DNA from: a bacterium
GTDB taxonomy: Bacteria; Myxococcota_A; Bradymonadia; Bradymonadales; Bradymonadaceae
DNA: 57,457 bases
Assembly: GCA_030427705.1 (NCBI GenBank)
Contig: JAUIBR010000045.1
Span: 1-57,457, forward strand
Reading direction: 5' to 3'
A program made the translations under genes and the position numbers. This document shows positions 17,885 to 27,473 of this stretch, piece after piece. Each line of letters begins with the position of its first letter. Within the stretch, counting starts at the first letter, position 1. The notes beneath the pieces were generated by a model, which did not search any database, was not told the DNA's origin, and was given only the letters and a program-made list of their open reading frames with translations.

Positions 17885-18967
17885 ATGTCTGTTCGAAAAT
17901 GGATATTGCTGGTTGTCCTCGCCGCTTTTCTCTGGCCTGGGCTGCTCAGTGCCGAGGTCAAAACGTGGACGCAAAGTGCCAAAGAGGGCAGCGCGTCGAT
18001 GAAGGACCTCGTGCCGCGTCTTGCTTCGGACGAAGCATATTCAGACCGCTACACCTTTGATGCTGAGTTCGATGGCGGTGGTCGGATCGAGATTGAGATG
18101 ACCGTGTCCAACCTTGGTTGGGGTGACCATCACGGCGGCGCAGTAGTTCGCGCGGTACTTCCAAACGGTAAGAAATACGTCTACGCCGAGAAGTTTGACG
18201 AAGGCGATTGGACCTTCGCGAAGGACAAACTCGACCTCAATATCGGGAAGCTGCGGTTAACCGGGAAGGGGAAGCGCACTTTTGTGATCAAGCACACGGG
18301 CAAGACACCGTTTGAGCTGACGTTCAAGAGCCGGCTGCCGATGTGGAGTCCCGGCAATGGGGCGATCGAGGTCGACGGGAAGAAGTTCGCGCTCACCCTG
18401 ATTGCGCCCCGCGCTGACGTTCAAGGCAAATTTAAGATCGGAAAGGAGTGGGTTCCTGTGAAGTCGACGGGGCGGGCGAGTGGAGACCACAACTTCACGC
18501 AATTCGCGCCATTTGACCTGGCACAGCGGTTTTCGCGTTTTCAGGACTTCAACGGTGACGTGTTTGTCGCGTGGCGCGACATCAAACTGACCAAGGAAAA
18601 TGGCGGGAAGTCCATCACCTGGTTGGTTGTTGGCTACAAGAATCAGATCGTGTTCCAAGATGCCTCCGCGCGATTGCGGACCAGCAATAATGTGAAGGAT
18701 GGTAGGTCGGGATACACCGTGCCCAAGGCGGTGCAGGTGGACGGCAAACGCGGAAAAGACAACGTCAAACTGGTGATACGCGGATCGACGTATGAGAGCA
18801 TCGACCTGCTAAAAGACTACAATTCCGCCGTAAAAATGGTGGCGCAAGCGGTGTCCAAACCATACCAAATCAGCTTTTCGGGCAGTTACACCCTCCAGAT
18901 GACCATCAAGGGCGCGACCGCCACCATCAAAGGCAAGCGGGCCCATTCGATGGATTACATGAACTAG
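17885..18967 (+). CDS. Secreted protein, possibly Svf1/AttH lipocalin-like
   Basis: 360 residues from ATG 17885, chosen for its signal peptide (SVRKWILLVVLAAFLWPGLL, cleaved near SAEV); the frame is open for 28 codons upstream without coding character. The mature protein is beta-rich. The sequence GRASGDHNFTQFAPFDLAQR after LIAPRADVQGKFKIG resembles the second half of the tandem-lipocalin family that includes Svf1 and AttH/CrtC, whose members bind or alter hydrophobic ligands. This is a weak pattern match. No operon partner: a divergent symporter gene lies upstream and a convergent HTTM gene downstream, with stop codons sharing CTAG. Confidence 0.7.
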   Translation: MSVRKWILLVVLAAFLWPGLLSAEVKTWTQSAKEGSASMKDLVPRLASDEAYSDRYTFDAEFDGGGRIEIEMTVSNLGWGDHHGGAVVRAVLPNGKKYVYAEKFDEGDWTFAKDKLDLNIGKLRLTGKGKRTFVIKHTGKTPFELTFKSRLPMWSPGNGAIEVDGKKFALTLIAPRADVQGKFKIGKEWVPVKSTGRASGDHNFTQFAPFDLAQRFSRFQDFNGDVFVAWRDIKLTKENGGKSITWLVVGYKNQIVFQDASARLRTSNNVKDGRSGYTVPKAVQVDGKRGKDNVKLVIRGSTYESIDLLKDYNSAVKMVAQAVSKPYQISFSGSYTLQMTIKGATATIKGKRAHSMDYMN

Positions 18968-20379
18968 TGAATGCAGGTCTGCGGACATTCGCGCATTAGA
19001 TTCTTCTGATACCGCAAATAGTTGGGGAACACCTCCACACCGAAGATACCGTCATCTGGGAACGGAAGTGGTTTGTCTTCGCACACGTCCTGGATTTCAA
19101 ACGTACGATCGCGATACGTGCCGCGAATGTAGATCGGGCGCAGTTCAGGTTTGCACCAGTTTCTGCGCATCTGGAGCATCTGGGGTGGGTTCCAGAGCTG
19201 CTCGAGTAGGATTTGCTCGTACTCCTCAAGCTCACCTGGCGCGCCAAAATAGGCGTGTTCGACTCGAATATAGTCTTCCGTCAGTCGGAACGACTCAGGG
19301 AACAGGTAGGAGTTCCAACAACCTTCGTCGATGCGCAGATTGCTCAGCATTGCGGCCGCATGCTGGTACTGAAGGCCCGTGTAGGGCGTCATGCAATTCA
19401 GAAAGAACGCACTCGCCAGGCTTACTGGGATGAGCCGCTCCATTTTGAGGTCGGAGAATTCCCGGGAGTCTTTCGCCAAGAGATCCTTCGGCCTTCGGAA
19501 GGTCACGACGATGGTAATGAGCGCCAACCAGAGGCTCCATTCTTTTGGGATCATCGTGATTTCGGGCCATTTGCCGTGGAGCCAAAGTGAGAAAGCTGTG
19601 ATGAACACGCTTGTGGGAATGATGAATCTCCAGCTCCGTTTCATCTGTGAGGTAAGGGCTTCTCGATCGGCGGCTTCCACGAATGCGACATGGCCCACCA
19701 ACATCACGAATGCGAAGGCTGGCGCCATTGTGAGCGTGATGGGGATGTGGAATGCAGCGGCAAAGAACCACGCCAATCGCCTGCGGCCCAACAGGTAAAA
19801 TAGGGCAATGCTTGCCTCCCAAACGACGGCCGCCGCCGGGACCATCTGGTTGAGTGCGGCGGGGAACATGAAATCCGAGAACCCGAAGTAGACGAACAGC
19901 TCGTCCAACCCATAGTTGGCGCAGCTCGTGGAAGGTTCAAAGAAGTCACGGTTGAGTTTGTGGAGCGCAGCAAAGCCATAGGTCAAGATGGTCAGCCCTT
20001 TGAGACTGACACGCATCATCTTGATGCCTCGCTGACCAAAGTACTCGAGCAGGCACGCGGCGACGCCCGCGAAGCCGTAGAATATCAGCAAGACGCTCTG
20101 GGTCAATTGGTCGCGATGAAACAGAAGCGGGATCGCCAACGCGACGGTGCAAATGATCCAGCCCGCGGCGCCCCGTCCTATAATGAGAATAACGAGGCCG
20201 AGCACATAAATGATGTTCGACGTCATCCAATCGGGCGAGGCGGCATCGAGAAGCCAAAGATGGGCGAGGGATGCCAAAACAAAAGCCCACACCATAAGCG
20301 AGTAGGAAACGTCGCGTGGGCCTTGAAATGCGGCCACGAACGGGCCACGTGGCGTGAGTATGTTCTCGGTGTCGTTCAC
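18964..20379 (-). CDS. HTTM (vitamin K carboxylase-like) membrane protein
   Basis: 471 residues starting with GTG 20379. About ten hydrophobic segments are followed by a soluble C-terminal tail. FAALHKLNRDFFEPSTSCAN and the later FFLNCMTPYTGLQYQHAAAM resemble signature regions of HTTM (horizontally transferred transmembrane) proteins, which share the membrane fold of vitamin K-dependent gamma-carboxylase; catalytic function in bacteria is unproven. The tail (about 350-471) contains several Cys and a lumenal-looking domain. No Shine-Dalgarno is evident, so the start is uncertain. It converges on the lipocalin-like gene with stop codons sharing CTAG. Confidence 0.72.
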   Translation of the reverse strand: MNDTENILTPRGPFVAAFQGPRDVSYSLMVWAFVLASLAHLWLLDAASPDWMTSNIIYVLGLVILIIGRGAAGWIICTVALAIPLLFHRDQLTQSVLLIFYGFAGVAACLLEYFGQRGIKMMRVSLKGLTILTYGFAALHKLNRDFFEPSTSCANYGLDELFVYFGFSDFMFPAALNQMVPAAAVVWEASIALFYLLGRRRLAWFFAAAFHIPITLTMAPAFAFVMLVGHVAFVEAADREALTSQMKRSWRFIIPTSVFITAFSLWLHGKWPEITMIPKEWSLWLALITIVVTFRRPKDLLAKDSREFSDLKMERLIPVSLASAFFLNCMTPYTGLQYQHAAAMLSNLRIDEGCWNSYLFPESFRLTEDYIRVEHAYFGAPGELEEYEQILLEQLWNPPQMLQMRRNWCKPELRPIYIRGTYRDRTFEIQDVCEDKPLPFPDDGIFGVEVFPNYLRYQKNLMRECPQTCIH

Positions 20380-20433
20380 GAGTCAGACTATCGTTCTCGC
20401 AAGATTCTGTGCGCGATTGCCCCGAGTTTTGTG

Positions 20434-20461
20434 TTGACACAGAACGTCAGCGGCGTAGTTG
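20434..20461 (+). promoter_or_regulatory. Candidate promoter of the sdhCAB operon
   Basis: A perfect TTGACA (20434-20439) is followed after 16 bases by TAGTTG (20456-20461); TTGTAT at 20459-20464 is an alternative with 19 bases. It lies about 50 bases before the sdhC start in the divergent region with the HTTM gene. Confidence 0.5.
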
Positions 20462-20510
20462 TATCGGGCCAATTTGTCCGTTCCTTGCACGATCCGTATA
20501 TACGCGTGTG

Positions 20511-21224
20511 ATGCATATGCTTCCTTTGAAAAAAGCCCTAACATCGTCGCTTGGCAAAAAGTACTTGATGGCCGCATCAGGTATAGCCTTGGTTGGCTTC
20601 TTGGTCACCCATCTGGCTGCCAACTTACTTTTGTACCTGCCCGAAGGTGAACTCTACAACGGTTATGCGAAAGCATTGCATGACTGGGGTCCGCTTTTGA
20701 TTGTGGCCGAGCTTGGCCTGGGCGGATTATTCCTGTTCCACGCCGCGGTGGCTACCGGTCTGCACATGAAGACCGCTGCTGCGCGCCAGAAGGGATATCT
20801 GGAAGGCCAGCGGTCCAAGGGCGGCAATAGCCGGTTTGGTTTCCCTGCCAACAAGATGATTTGGTCAGGTGGGATCCTGTTTGCGTTCCTTGTCCTGCAC
20901 ATTATCCACTTCCGCTTCGGGCCCGGCATCGCAGAAGGCTATGAAGCGATGGTGAACGGCGAATCGGCTCGCGACCTTCATCGTCTGGTCGCTGAAGAGT
21001 TTCGCAAGGCCCACATTGCGCTGCCTTACGCAGCAGTGATGCTCTTTCTGGGCGCCCACCTCCGGCATGGATTCTGGAGCTGGTTGCAGTCGCTCGGTGC
21101 GATGGCGCCGAAGTACGACAAGATCATTTATTCACTCGGATTGCTCGTCGCACTCGCGTTCGCGCTAGGCTTCCTGGGCATTCCTTTTTGGTATCTCCTC
21201 GACGTACCCGGGATGTTGAAATGA
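20511..21224 (+). CDS. sdhC: Succinate dehydrogenase cytochrome b subunit (Bacillus/Wolinella type)
   Basis: 237 residues from ATG 20511 (ATG 20517 is also possible; no clear Shine-Dalgarno). Five membrane helices form a single-subunit di-heme anchor, as in the b558 family, instead of separate SdhC and SdhD. Candidate haem-ligand His residues lie in membrane segments: [28 protein letters not shown] and GAHLRHGFW. It anchors the catalytic subunits and passes electrons to quinone; menaquinone is typical for this type. The stop overlaps the sdhA start (ATGA), and no separate sdhD is present. Confidence 0.93.
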   Translation: MHMLPLKKALTSSLGKKYLMAASGIALVGFLVTHLAANLLLYLPEGELYNGYAKALHDWGPLLIVAELGLGGLFLFHAAVATGLHMKTAAARQKGYLEGQRSKGGNSRFGFPANKMIWSGGILFAFLVLHIIHFRFGPGIAEGYEAMVNGESARDLHRLVAEEFRKAHIALPYAAVMLFLGAHLRHGFWSWLQSLGAMAPKYDKIIYSLGLLVALAFALGFLGIPFWYLLDVPGMLK

Positions 21225-23164
21225 GCATAGTTCTCGATTCAGGCGAACCAGCTGGCCCATTGGCAGATAAATGGGACGCGTTTAAAGACCAGATGAAGCT
21301 CGTTAGCCCTGCTAACAAGCGAAAGCACACGATTCTTGTCGTGGGCACTGGCCTTGCCGGTGCATCGGCTGCGGCGACGCTCGCTGAGCTGGGTTATCAC
21401 GTCAAAGCGTTTTGCATTCAAGATTCACCGCGACGTGCGCACTCGATCGCGGCGCAGGGTGGTATCAACTCGACCAAGAACTATCCCTACGACGGCGATA
21501 GCGTCTACCGATTGTTCTACGACACGATTAAGGGTGGCGACTATCGCTCACGTGAGTCGAACGTGCATCGATTGGCTCAGTTGAGTGCGAACATCATCGA
21601 CCAATGTGTCGCTCAGGGCGTTCCGTTCGCTCGGGAATACGGCGGTGAGTTGGCAACCCGTTCGTTCGGTGGTGCTCAGGTCTCACGTACGTTCTACGCC
21701 AAGGGTCAGACCGGGCAGCAGCTGTTGCTTGGTGCTTATGGTGCACTCAATCGGCAGATCGACGCGGGACGTGTCGAGATGTTCGAGCGCCGCGAGATGC
21801 TCGACTTGGTCAAGGTCGACGGCAAAGCGCGTGGCATCATCACGCGTGACCTCGTCACCGGCAAACTGGAAAAGCACGCTGGGCACGCTGTCCTGTTGTG
21901 CACGGGCGGTTACGGCCGTGTGTATTTCCTGTCGACGAACGCGTTCAATTCGAATGGTACGGCGGCCTGGCGCTGCCACAAGCGCGGGGCGTTGTTCGCG
22001 AACCCTTGTTATGTGCAGATTCACCCGACCTGCATTCCGGCGTCGGGTGACTACCAGTCGAAGCTCACGCTGATGTCCGAGTCGCTTCGTAACGACGGAC
22101 GTGTCTGGGTGCCAAAGAAGCATGAAGATGCTGAGGCGATCCGCAACGGTAGCAAGACTGCGAAAGATATCGAGCCACAAGACCGCGACTACTATCTGGA
22201 AACAAAGTATCCGAGCTTCGGAAACCTCGTTCCACGTGACGTGGCATCGCGAAACGCGAAGACGGTCTGCGATGACGGCCGTGGCGTGAACATCACAGGC
22301 CGTGCGGTCTTCCTCGATTTTGAGACCGCGATCGAGCGCGACGGTGAAGACGCGATTCGTGACCGATACGGCAACCTCTTCCATATGTACGAGAAGATTA
22401 CGGGCGACAACCCGTACAAAGTGCCAATGAAGATCTACCCAGCCACCCACTACACGATGGGTGGCCTTTGGGTCGATTACAGCTTGATGACCAACATCCC
22501 TGGCTTGTTTGCTTTGGGTGAGGCCAACTTCTCGGACCACGGTGCAAACCGCCTGGGTGCTTCGGCGCTTATGCAAGGTTTGGCAGACGGCTATTTCGTC
22601 ATTCCACATACGTTGGGTAACTACCTTGCGACGCACAAGCCTGCGGCTATCGACGAAAGTCATCCGGAGTTCGAGACCGTGCAGCAAGAGGTTCAGGACG
22701 ACATCGATTCCTTCCTGGAGTCACATCAATCTGGCTCGACGACCGTCATCGACGTTTATCGGCGACTGGGACAGGTGATGTACGACCGCGTCGGAATGGC
22801 CCGAACTGCGGATGGTCTGCGTAGTGCAATCGCTGATATTCGAAAGCTCCGTGAGGAGTTCGAGAATGATGTGAAGGTTCCGCAAAATACCGACTTCAAT
22901 AAGTACCTTGAGGTCGCGTTCCGTGCGCGAGACTTCTTAGAGATGGCTGAATTGTTGGCTCGTGACGCGCTTGAGCGTGAAGAGTCAGCAGGTGGTCACT
23001 TCCGCGAAGAGCATCAGACGGAAGATGGCGAGGCACGTCGTAACGACGATGACTTTGCCTACGTTGCTGCGTGGGAATGGAAGGGTGATGGTGAAGAGCA
23101 CGAACTGCACAAAGAGCAGCTCGTTTTCGAAAACGTCAAATTGGTTCAGCGTAGCTACAAGTAA
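21221..23164 (+). CDS. sdhA: Succinate dehydrogenase/fumarate reductase flavoprotein subunit
   Basis: 647 residues from ATG 21221, coupled to sdhC by a 4-base overlap. FAD-binding [18 protein letters not shown] is at about 45. [20 protein letters not shown] contains the region that carries the covalent FAD in this family. [12 protein letters not shown] is the active-site stretch, and [17 protein letters not shown] lies in the C-terminal FAD region. It oxidises succinate to fumarate in the TCA cycle, or does the reverse under anoxia. Arg codons are strongly CGT/CGC-biased, fitting a highly expressed respiratory enzyme. sdhB follows after 45 bases. Confidence 0.96.
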   Translation: MSIVLDSGEPAGPLADKWDAFKDQMKLVSPANKRKHTILVVGTGLAGASAAATLAELGYHVKAFCIQDSPRRAHSIAAQGGINSTKNYPYDGDSVYRLFYDTIKGGDYRSRESNVHRLAQLSANIIDQCVAQGVPFAREYGGELATRSFGGAQVSRTFYAKGQTGQQLLLGAYGALNRQIDAGRVEMFERREMLDLVKVDGKARGIITRDLVTGKLEKHAGHAVLLCTGGYGRVYFLSTNAFNSNGTAAWRCHKRGALFANPCYVQIHPTCIPASGDYQSKLTLMSESLRNDGRVWVPKKHEDAEAIRNGSKTAKDIEPQDRDYYLETKYPSFGNLVPRDVASRNAKTVCDDGRGVNITGRAVFLDFETAIERDGEDAIRDRYGNLFHMYEKITGDNPYKVPMKIYPATHYTMGGLWVDYSLMTNIPGLFALGEANFSDHGANRLGASALMQGLADGYFVIPHTLGNYLATHKPAAIDESHPEFETVQQEVQDDIDSFLESHQSGSTTVIDVYRRLGQVMYDRVGMARTADGLRSAIADIRKLREEFENDVKVPQNTDFNKYLEVAFRARDFLEMAELLARDALEREESAGGHFREEHQTEDGEARRNDDDFAYVAAWEWKGDGEEHELHKEQLVFENVKLVQRSYK

Positions 23165-23209
23165 GCTGGAACGAACAAGATTCTGTAGTTCAAGAAACGG
23201 ATATTACCG

Positions 23210-23971
23210 ATGGCAACAAAAAGCTTTGTACTCAAAGTCTGGCGACAAGACGGCCCCGATTCACCGGGAACGGTAGAAGACCTGACTGAGTACGCTAAGG
23301 ACGTCAACGAACACGCTTCGTTCCTCGAGATGCTGGACCTCATCAACGAACGGTTGATGGCAGACGGCAAACGTCCCATCGAATTCGATAGCGACTGCCG
23401 CGAAGGCATTTGCGGGCAATGTGGATGCGTGGTGAATGGCCAGGCACATGGATCCCAGCGTGGAACGACCGTGTGTCAGTTACATATGCGCTCGTTTGAG
23501 GACGGTCAGACGATCGTCGTCGAGCCATTCCGTGCCACGGCGTTTCCGGTCATCAAGGACTTGGTTGTCGATCGCTCCGCCTTCGACAAGATTCAGCAAG
23601 CGGGTGGCTACGTCTCGGTTCCTACGGGGCCGAAGCCAGACGCGAACTCGTTCAAGATCGGCAAAGAGGTCTCGGACCGCGCGTTTGACGCTGCTGCCTG
23701 CATCGGATGTGGTGCCTGCGTCGCGGCTTGTCCGAACGCATCGGCATCTTTGTTCACCGGTGCGAAGATCACGCAGTTCGCGCTCATGCCGCAAGGTGCG
23801 CCAGAGCGGAAGCGTCGCGTTTCCCGCATGGTCGAGACGATGGATGACCTTGGTTTTGGTCACTGCTCCAATATTGGTGAATGCGAAGCAGCGTGCCCGA
23901 AAGAGATTTCATTGGAGAGTATCGCGATCATGAAGCGCGAGTACCTCAAGGCGATGCTGGCTGGTTCCTAA
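23210..23971 (+). CDS. sdhB: Succinate dehydrogenase iron-sulfur subunit
   Basis: 253 residues. The [2Fe-2S] ferredoxin motif is CREGICGQCGCVVNG (about residue 63), the first ferredoxin-like cluster CIGCGACVAACPNAS (about 164) and the next Cys set CSNIGECEAACPKEI (about 220). These bind the 2Fe-2S, 4Fe-4S and 3Fe-4S centres that connect FAD to the membrane haems. Length and motif spacing fit the non-classical SdhB found with single-subunit anchors. The stop (TAA) overlaps the stop of the convergent TetR gene within CTAA. Confidence 0.96.
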   Translation: MATKSFVLKVWRQDGPDSPGTVEDLTEYAKDVNEHASFLEMLDLINERLMADGKRPIEFDSDCREGICGQCGCVVNGQAHGSQRGTTVCQLHMRSFEDGQTIVVEPFRATAFPVIKDLVVDRSAFDKIQQAGGYVSVPTGPKPDANSFKIGKEVSDRAFDAAACIGCGACVAACPNASASLFTGAKITQFALMPQGAPERKRRVSRMVETMDDLGFGHCSNIGECEAACPKEISLESIAIMKREYLKAMLAGS

Positions 23972-24546
23972 GCGGTCAGCCCACTCAGGACGAGCCGAAT
24001 GACTTCGTTGTGCTCGTCGCGAAGCGACCGCCATTGGCGGTTGAACACGATAGGCGGTGAGAATGCAGCAAACACGTGCATCACCGCCTTCGCTATTTCT
24101 TGGGATCGGTCGACCTTGTAGATGCTGGCTTCGCCATTCTTTCTGAGGAACTTCGTAATGAGGTCGACCTGTTCCTGCTCAAACTCAGAGTTTTGTTTCG
24201 CCACCGATTCGCTGTGTGTGCAGTGGACGAGGTCCATTGCATGCGCACCAGGCCCCGCCAAACTGAGGATTGCATCAAGCCTGGCCGTCATCATGTTTTG
24301 AAAACGTTCGTCGAAAGATCTGCCTTCTTCGCTGCCTGCCTGCATCGAATCAAGGATGACGCGGTGACGCTCTTTGGCGATGTGAGCGACGATCGCGTCT
24401 TTTGATTGAAACTCTAGATAGACCGAACCGACCGCGACCTGGGCTTCTTTGGCGATGTCCGAGACCGTGGTCTTACGGATGCCATAATGAACAATCAGAC
24501 GTTCGGCGGACCGGAGGATGAGCAATCGACGGTCGGATTCAGACAT
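23968..24546 (-). CDS. TetR/AcrR family transcriptional regulator
   Basis: 192 residues. Residues 10-55 form the usual helix-turn-helix (HYGIRKTTVSDIAKEAQVAV, GSVYLEFQSKDAIVAHI). The C-terminal ligand domain (about 70-192) is not conserved enough to predict a ligand. It is divergent from the mevalonate decarboxylase gene across a 114-base gap, and that gap holds repeated TGTTCAT/AGTTCAT words that could be operator sites; control of the mevalonate genes is therefore a reasonable guess and not shown. Confidence 0.9.
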   Translation of the reverse strand: MSESDRRLLILRSAERLIVHYGIRKTTVSDIAKEAQVAVGSVYLEFQSKDAIVAHIAKERHRVILDSMQAGSEEGRSFDERFQNMMTARLDAILSLAGPGAHAMDLVHCTHSESVAKQNSEFEQEQVDLITKFLRKNGEASIYKVDRSQEIAKAVMHVFAAFSPPIVFNRQWRSLRDEHNEVIRLVLSGLTA

Positions 24547-24660
24547 GTATGAGTCCTGAATAAAATTGAAGATTGTTCATCTATAGTTCCGCGATCCCGA
24601 CGTTTACGTCAATAGTTCATGCCGGTAAGCTCCGCCGACGTCTTGCGAAGGAACGCACTC

Positions 24661-25644
24661 ATGACCAAAGCCACCGCGCGCGCTCACTCCAATATCGCGC
24701 TCGTAAAGTATTGGGGCAAACGGGACATTCAGCTCAATCTGCCGGCTCGGGGAAGCGTTTCCATGACCCTTGAGGGGTTGTCTACCGAGACGACGGTGGA
24801 GTTCGGAGACGACCTGTCCCGCGATGAGCTAAAGCTCAACGAGGAAGTCGCACATGAAGCTGACCGCGAGCGCATATCGGGATTTTTGGACCTAATTCGT
24901 GCTGAGGCAGGCATCGAGCAGTTCGCCCGCATTCAGTCGTCCAACAACTTCCCGACAGCTGCGGGCTTGGCGTCGTCTGCCTCGGGTTTTGCGGCACTTG
25001 CTCTGGCAGGCTCAACGGCGGCAGGCTTGGACTTGTCCAAACGTGAGCTCAGCATTCTTGCTCGGCGCGGTTCAGGTAGTGCCGCGCGTTCCATTTTTGG
25101 CGGCTTTGTTCGGATGCATGCCGGAAATCAGAACGATGGCTTGGATGCTTACGCAGAGCCGATAGAGGTCGCCGAACACTGGGACCTTCGCTGCGTTGTG
25201 GCGGTGACCGCACGCGGACCCAAAAAGGTTGGCTCGACGTTGGGGATGAACACGACCGAGCGCACCTCCCCATATTATCGAGCTTGGCTTGACACCGTGA
25301 ATCCGCACATCGAGGAGTCGATTCACGCCATCCGCAAGAGGGACTTCGAACACCTGGCGGACGTCGCCGAGGCCAGCTGCCTTGCGATGCACGCGTCAGC
25401 CATCGCCGCTCGGCCGGGCGTGTTGTACTGGCGAGGAATCACGGTCGGGTTGATTCACTTCGTTCGTGAGCTTCGCGCGAGTGGGCTGCCTGTCTTCTTT
25501 ACCATCGACGCAGGGCCGCACGTGAAGGTGTTCTGCGAAGGTGATGCTGTCTCGGAAGTTCGCAAAAACCTCCAAGATTTTGACGGTGTCATCGATACCA
25601 TCACCGCGAAACCAGGTGGTAGCGCGGAGCTTATTGAAGAATGA
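24661..25644 (+). CDS. mvaD: Diphosphomevalonate decarboxylase
   Basis: 327 residues from ATG 24661, with GAAGGA eight bases upstream. It is a GHMP-fold enzyme: KYWGKRD at about residue 16, the phosphate-binding PTAAGLASSASGFAALAL at about 98, and ARRGSGSAARSIFGGFV at about 135, all characteristic of this enzyme. It converts mevalonate 5-diphosphate to isopentenyl diphosphate using ATP, the last step of the classical mevalonate route. The ATGA overlap with the next GHMP kinase gene indicates one operon. Mevalonate kinase, HMG-CoA synthase and reductase are not in the window. Confidence 0.93.
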   Translation: MTKATARAHSNIALVKYWGKRDIQLNLPARGSVSMTLEGLSTETTVEFGDDLSRDELKLNEEVAHEADRERISGFLDLIRAEAGIEQFARIQSSNNFPTAAGLASSASGFAALALAGSTAAGLDLSKRELSILARRGSGSAARSIFGGFVRMHAGNQNDGLDAYAEPIEVAEHWDLRCVVAVTARGPKKVGSTLGMNTTERTSPYYRAWLDTVNPHIEESIHAIRKRDFEHLADVAEASCLAMHASAIAARPGVLYWRGITVGLIHFVRELRASGLPVFFTIDAGPHVKVFCEGDAVSEVRKNLQDFDGVIDTITAKPGGSAELIEE

Positions 25645-26549
25645 GAGGTCGTGCCGCAGGCAAGCTGATGTTGACCGGAGAGTACGCTGTACTCTTAGGC
25701 GCTCCGGCGTTGGTGACGACCGTTGATCGGCATGTGGTCGCGAATACCGAAGGGCAGGGTGGGTACACACTGATTGGCGCTGAGGCTTCGGACGCTTTGG
25801 CGCGCTGTGCGCTTGAGGCAGCCGGACGATTGGACCTGCTGGAGCGTTTGGTCGTCGATGTCTCGGAACTCTACACCGAATCTGGAGAAAAACTCGGCTT
25901 GGGTTCGTCAGCGGCGAGCATCGTGGCAATTTGTCGCGCAGCAGGTGTTGCTGAAGACCGGTTGCTCAACATCGCTCTGGACGCGCACCACGCGCTACAA
26001 GGCGGGGCCGGAAGTGGCGCAGACATCGCTGCGTGTGTCGCTGGACGCAGCATCGCTTACACGATTGGCAATGCGAACTGGGGTGATTGGCCAGCTCTAT
26101 GCGAACTAGGCGGAGAGCCAAAGGTCGAAGAGGTCAACATCCCCAATGACTTGCGCATCGAGGCGGTCTGGCTAGGAAAACCGGCGAGTTCAACTGCGCT
26201 CATGAACGCTGTTCAATCCGTCGGTTTTGATGAGGTTAGGCCATTCCTAGAAGCCGTGAAGGATGCCTCCACGGCCGCGATTACCGCGGCCAAAGCTGAC
26301 GACGCGGACGGATTCCTGTCAGCGATTGAAGCCGGCGCCGATGGTATGGAGCGTTTGGGCCAAGCCTCCGGTGCGCCGATCGTGGTGGACGCACATCACA
26401 AGCTTGCCGAGGCGGCGTCCTCGCTGGGAATCATAGCCAAACCGTCAGGTGCCGGCGGTGGCGACTTCAGCATTTGCGTGGGTCGTTATGACGCGGATTG
26501 GGATGGGTTGCTCCGTTTGAACTCCAGGCTGATTCTGCCCGTCTGTTGA
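25641..26549 (+). CDS. GHMP kinase, probable phosphomevalonate kinase
   Basis: 302 residues, overlapping mvaD by four bases. GHMP motifs: GKLMLTGEYAVLLGAPAL at the N-terminus, the ATP-binding GLGSSAASIVAI at about 90, GAGSGADIAA at about 118, and the C-terminal KPSGAGGGDFSIC. The KPSGAGGGD form and the pairing with mvaD favour phosphomevalonate kinase (mevalonate 5-phosphate to the diphosphate) over mevalonate kinase, but a mevalonate kinase cannot be excluded from sequence alone. Cytosolic; feeds isoprenoid synthesis. Confidence 0.85.
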   Translation: MRGRAAGKLMLTGEYAVLLGAPALVTTVDRHVVANTEGQGGYTLIGAEASDALARCALEAAGRLDLLERLVVDVSELYTESGEKLGLGSSAASIVAICRAAGVAEDRLLNIALDAHHALQGGAGSGADIAACVAGRSIAYTIGNANWGDWPALCELGGEPKVEEVNIPNDLRIEAVWLGKPASSTALMNAVQSVGFDEVRPFLEAVKDASTAAITAAKADDADGFLSAIEAGADGMERLGQASGAPIVVDAHHKLAEAASSLGIIAKPSGAGGGDFSICVGRYDADWDGLLRLNSRLILPVC

Positions 26550-26593
26550 CAGAGCAGGTGAGCTCTGGTTTGGTGCCGCTACTTGGAGGCATT

Positions 26594-27424
26594 ATGAAAT
26601 TTCTTACGCACATTCTCGTTGCTGTATTGTGCGCGGCCTGTGGTGACACCGTAAAAAAGGGTGGCGACCGGACGAATAACGTCAACAACGTCAACAACGT
26701 CAACAACGCGAACAATCAAAACAATCGAAACAACCTGGACATTGACACGAGTAACGTCGATTGGACGCCCGCTGAGCAGGCCTTTTGCCAACGGTGGGGC
26801 GGCGGAATCTACGAATGCACAACCCAAGAGGATTTCACGATTACCGCTGTTCTCAACGATTGCGAGCGGATCCGGCGGGAACAACTCGCGGTGTGCGAGT
26901 ACTTCACCGCCGAGACATTCGAACCGTGTCTCGAGGAGATTGATAGTTGCTCAGGCACTAACGAGCCCTTCGAACAGAATTGCACTGCATTGACGGACTG
27001 CATCAATGATTTCGCGAAGCTTGCCGAAAACAGTGAAAACAACGTCAATAGCCGTAACAACGTCAACAATCTCAACAATTTGAATTCCCAAGACCAACCG
27101 AGCGCCGAGTTTCGAGTCGTCGCCGCTATCTTGACGGAGAATTGCGGATTTGGTCCTTGCCACGGTTCGGTCTCGGGTTCGGCTTGGGGTCTACCGTCGG
27201 ACACCGCTTCAACCCCGCTAGACGTCTATGATGCGTTGGTGAATCAACCTTCGTCGACCTCGACAACGCTTGTGGTACCGGGCGATTCGGAGTCCAGCGA
27301 AGTCTGGCGCAGATTGAATCTTGAAACCTTCGAACCCCAATTCATGCCGCTTGGCGGAACTCCATTGCAGGAGGAAGAATACATCGCGATTCAGGCGTGG
27401 ATTGATAACGGCGCGAACTACTAA
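26594..27424 (+). CDS. Asn-rich lipoprotein with cytochrome-like CX4CH domain
   Basis: 276 residues from ATG 26594, with TTGGAGG upstream. Signal peptide with lipobox LCAAC. An NNVNNVNNVNNANNQNNRNN linker follows, then a Cys-rich module (about eight Cys, residues 55-135), a second Asn-rich linker (NNVNSRNNVNNLNNLN), and a C-terminal domain resembling planctomycete-type cytochrome c (PSCyt1): an N-terminal Cys motif NCGFGPCHG, a FMPLGG Met and EEEYIAIQAWIDNGANY at the end. The haem motif is CX4CH instead of CX2CH, so haem attachment is uncertain. It may be a periplasmic electron carrier or a structural relative. A strong terminator follows. Confidence 0.82.
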   Translation: MKFLTHILVAVLCAACGDTVKKGGDRTNNVNNVNNVNNANNQNNRNNLDIDTSNVDWTPAEQAFCQRWGGGIYECTTQEDFTITAVLNDCERIRREQLAVCEYFTAETFEPCLEEIDSCSGTNEPFEQNCTALTDCINDFAKLAENSENNVNSRNNVNNLNNLNSQDQPSAEFRVVAAILTENCGFGPCHGSVSGSAWGLPSDTASTPLDVYDALVNQPSSTSTTLVVPGDSESSEVWRRLNLETFEPQFMPLGGTPLQEEEYIAIQAWIDNGANY

Positions 27425-27427
27425 AAG

Positions 27428-27451
27428 AGGCGCGCCATTTCTGGCGCGCCT
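27428..27451. terminator. Bidirectional stem-loop terminator between convergent genes
   Basis: AGGCGCGCCA (27428-27437) and TGGCGCGCCT (27442-27451) form a perfect 10-bp stem with loop TTTC. A short A-run lies on the left (AAAA at 27423-27426) and TT on the right. It lies four bases after the lipoprotein stop and 23 bases before the end of lon, so it can serve both strands. Confidence 0.75.
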
Positions 27452-27473
27452 TGAGTTCCACTTAGCATGTGCG

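Noticed and set aside
21683-22687. Long open frame (334 codons) on the minus strand inside sdhA
   Set aside because: It lies wholly antisense to a certain sdhA gene and encodes an Arg/Val-rich product with no domain. Such frames follow from GC-rich codon bias.
26680-26730. Tandem DNA repeats as a CRISPR or intergenic element
   Set aside because: The AACAACGTC units are in frame in a lipoprotein gene and encode its Asn-rich linker.
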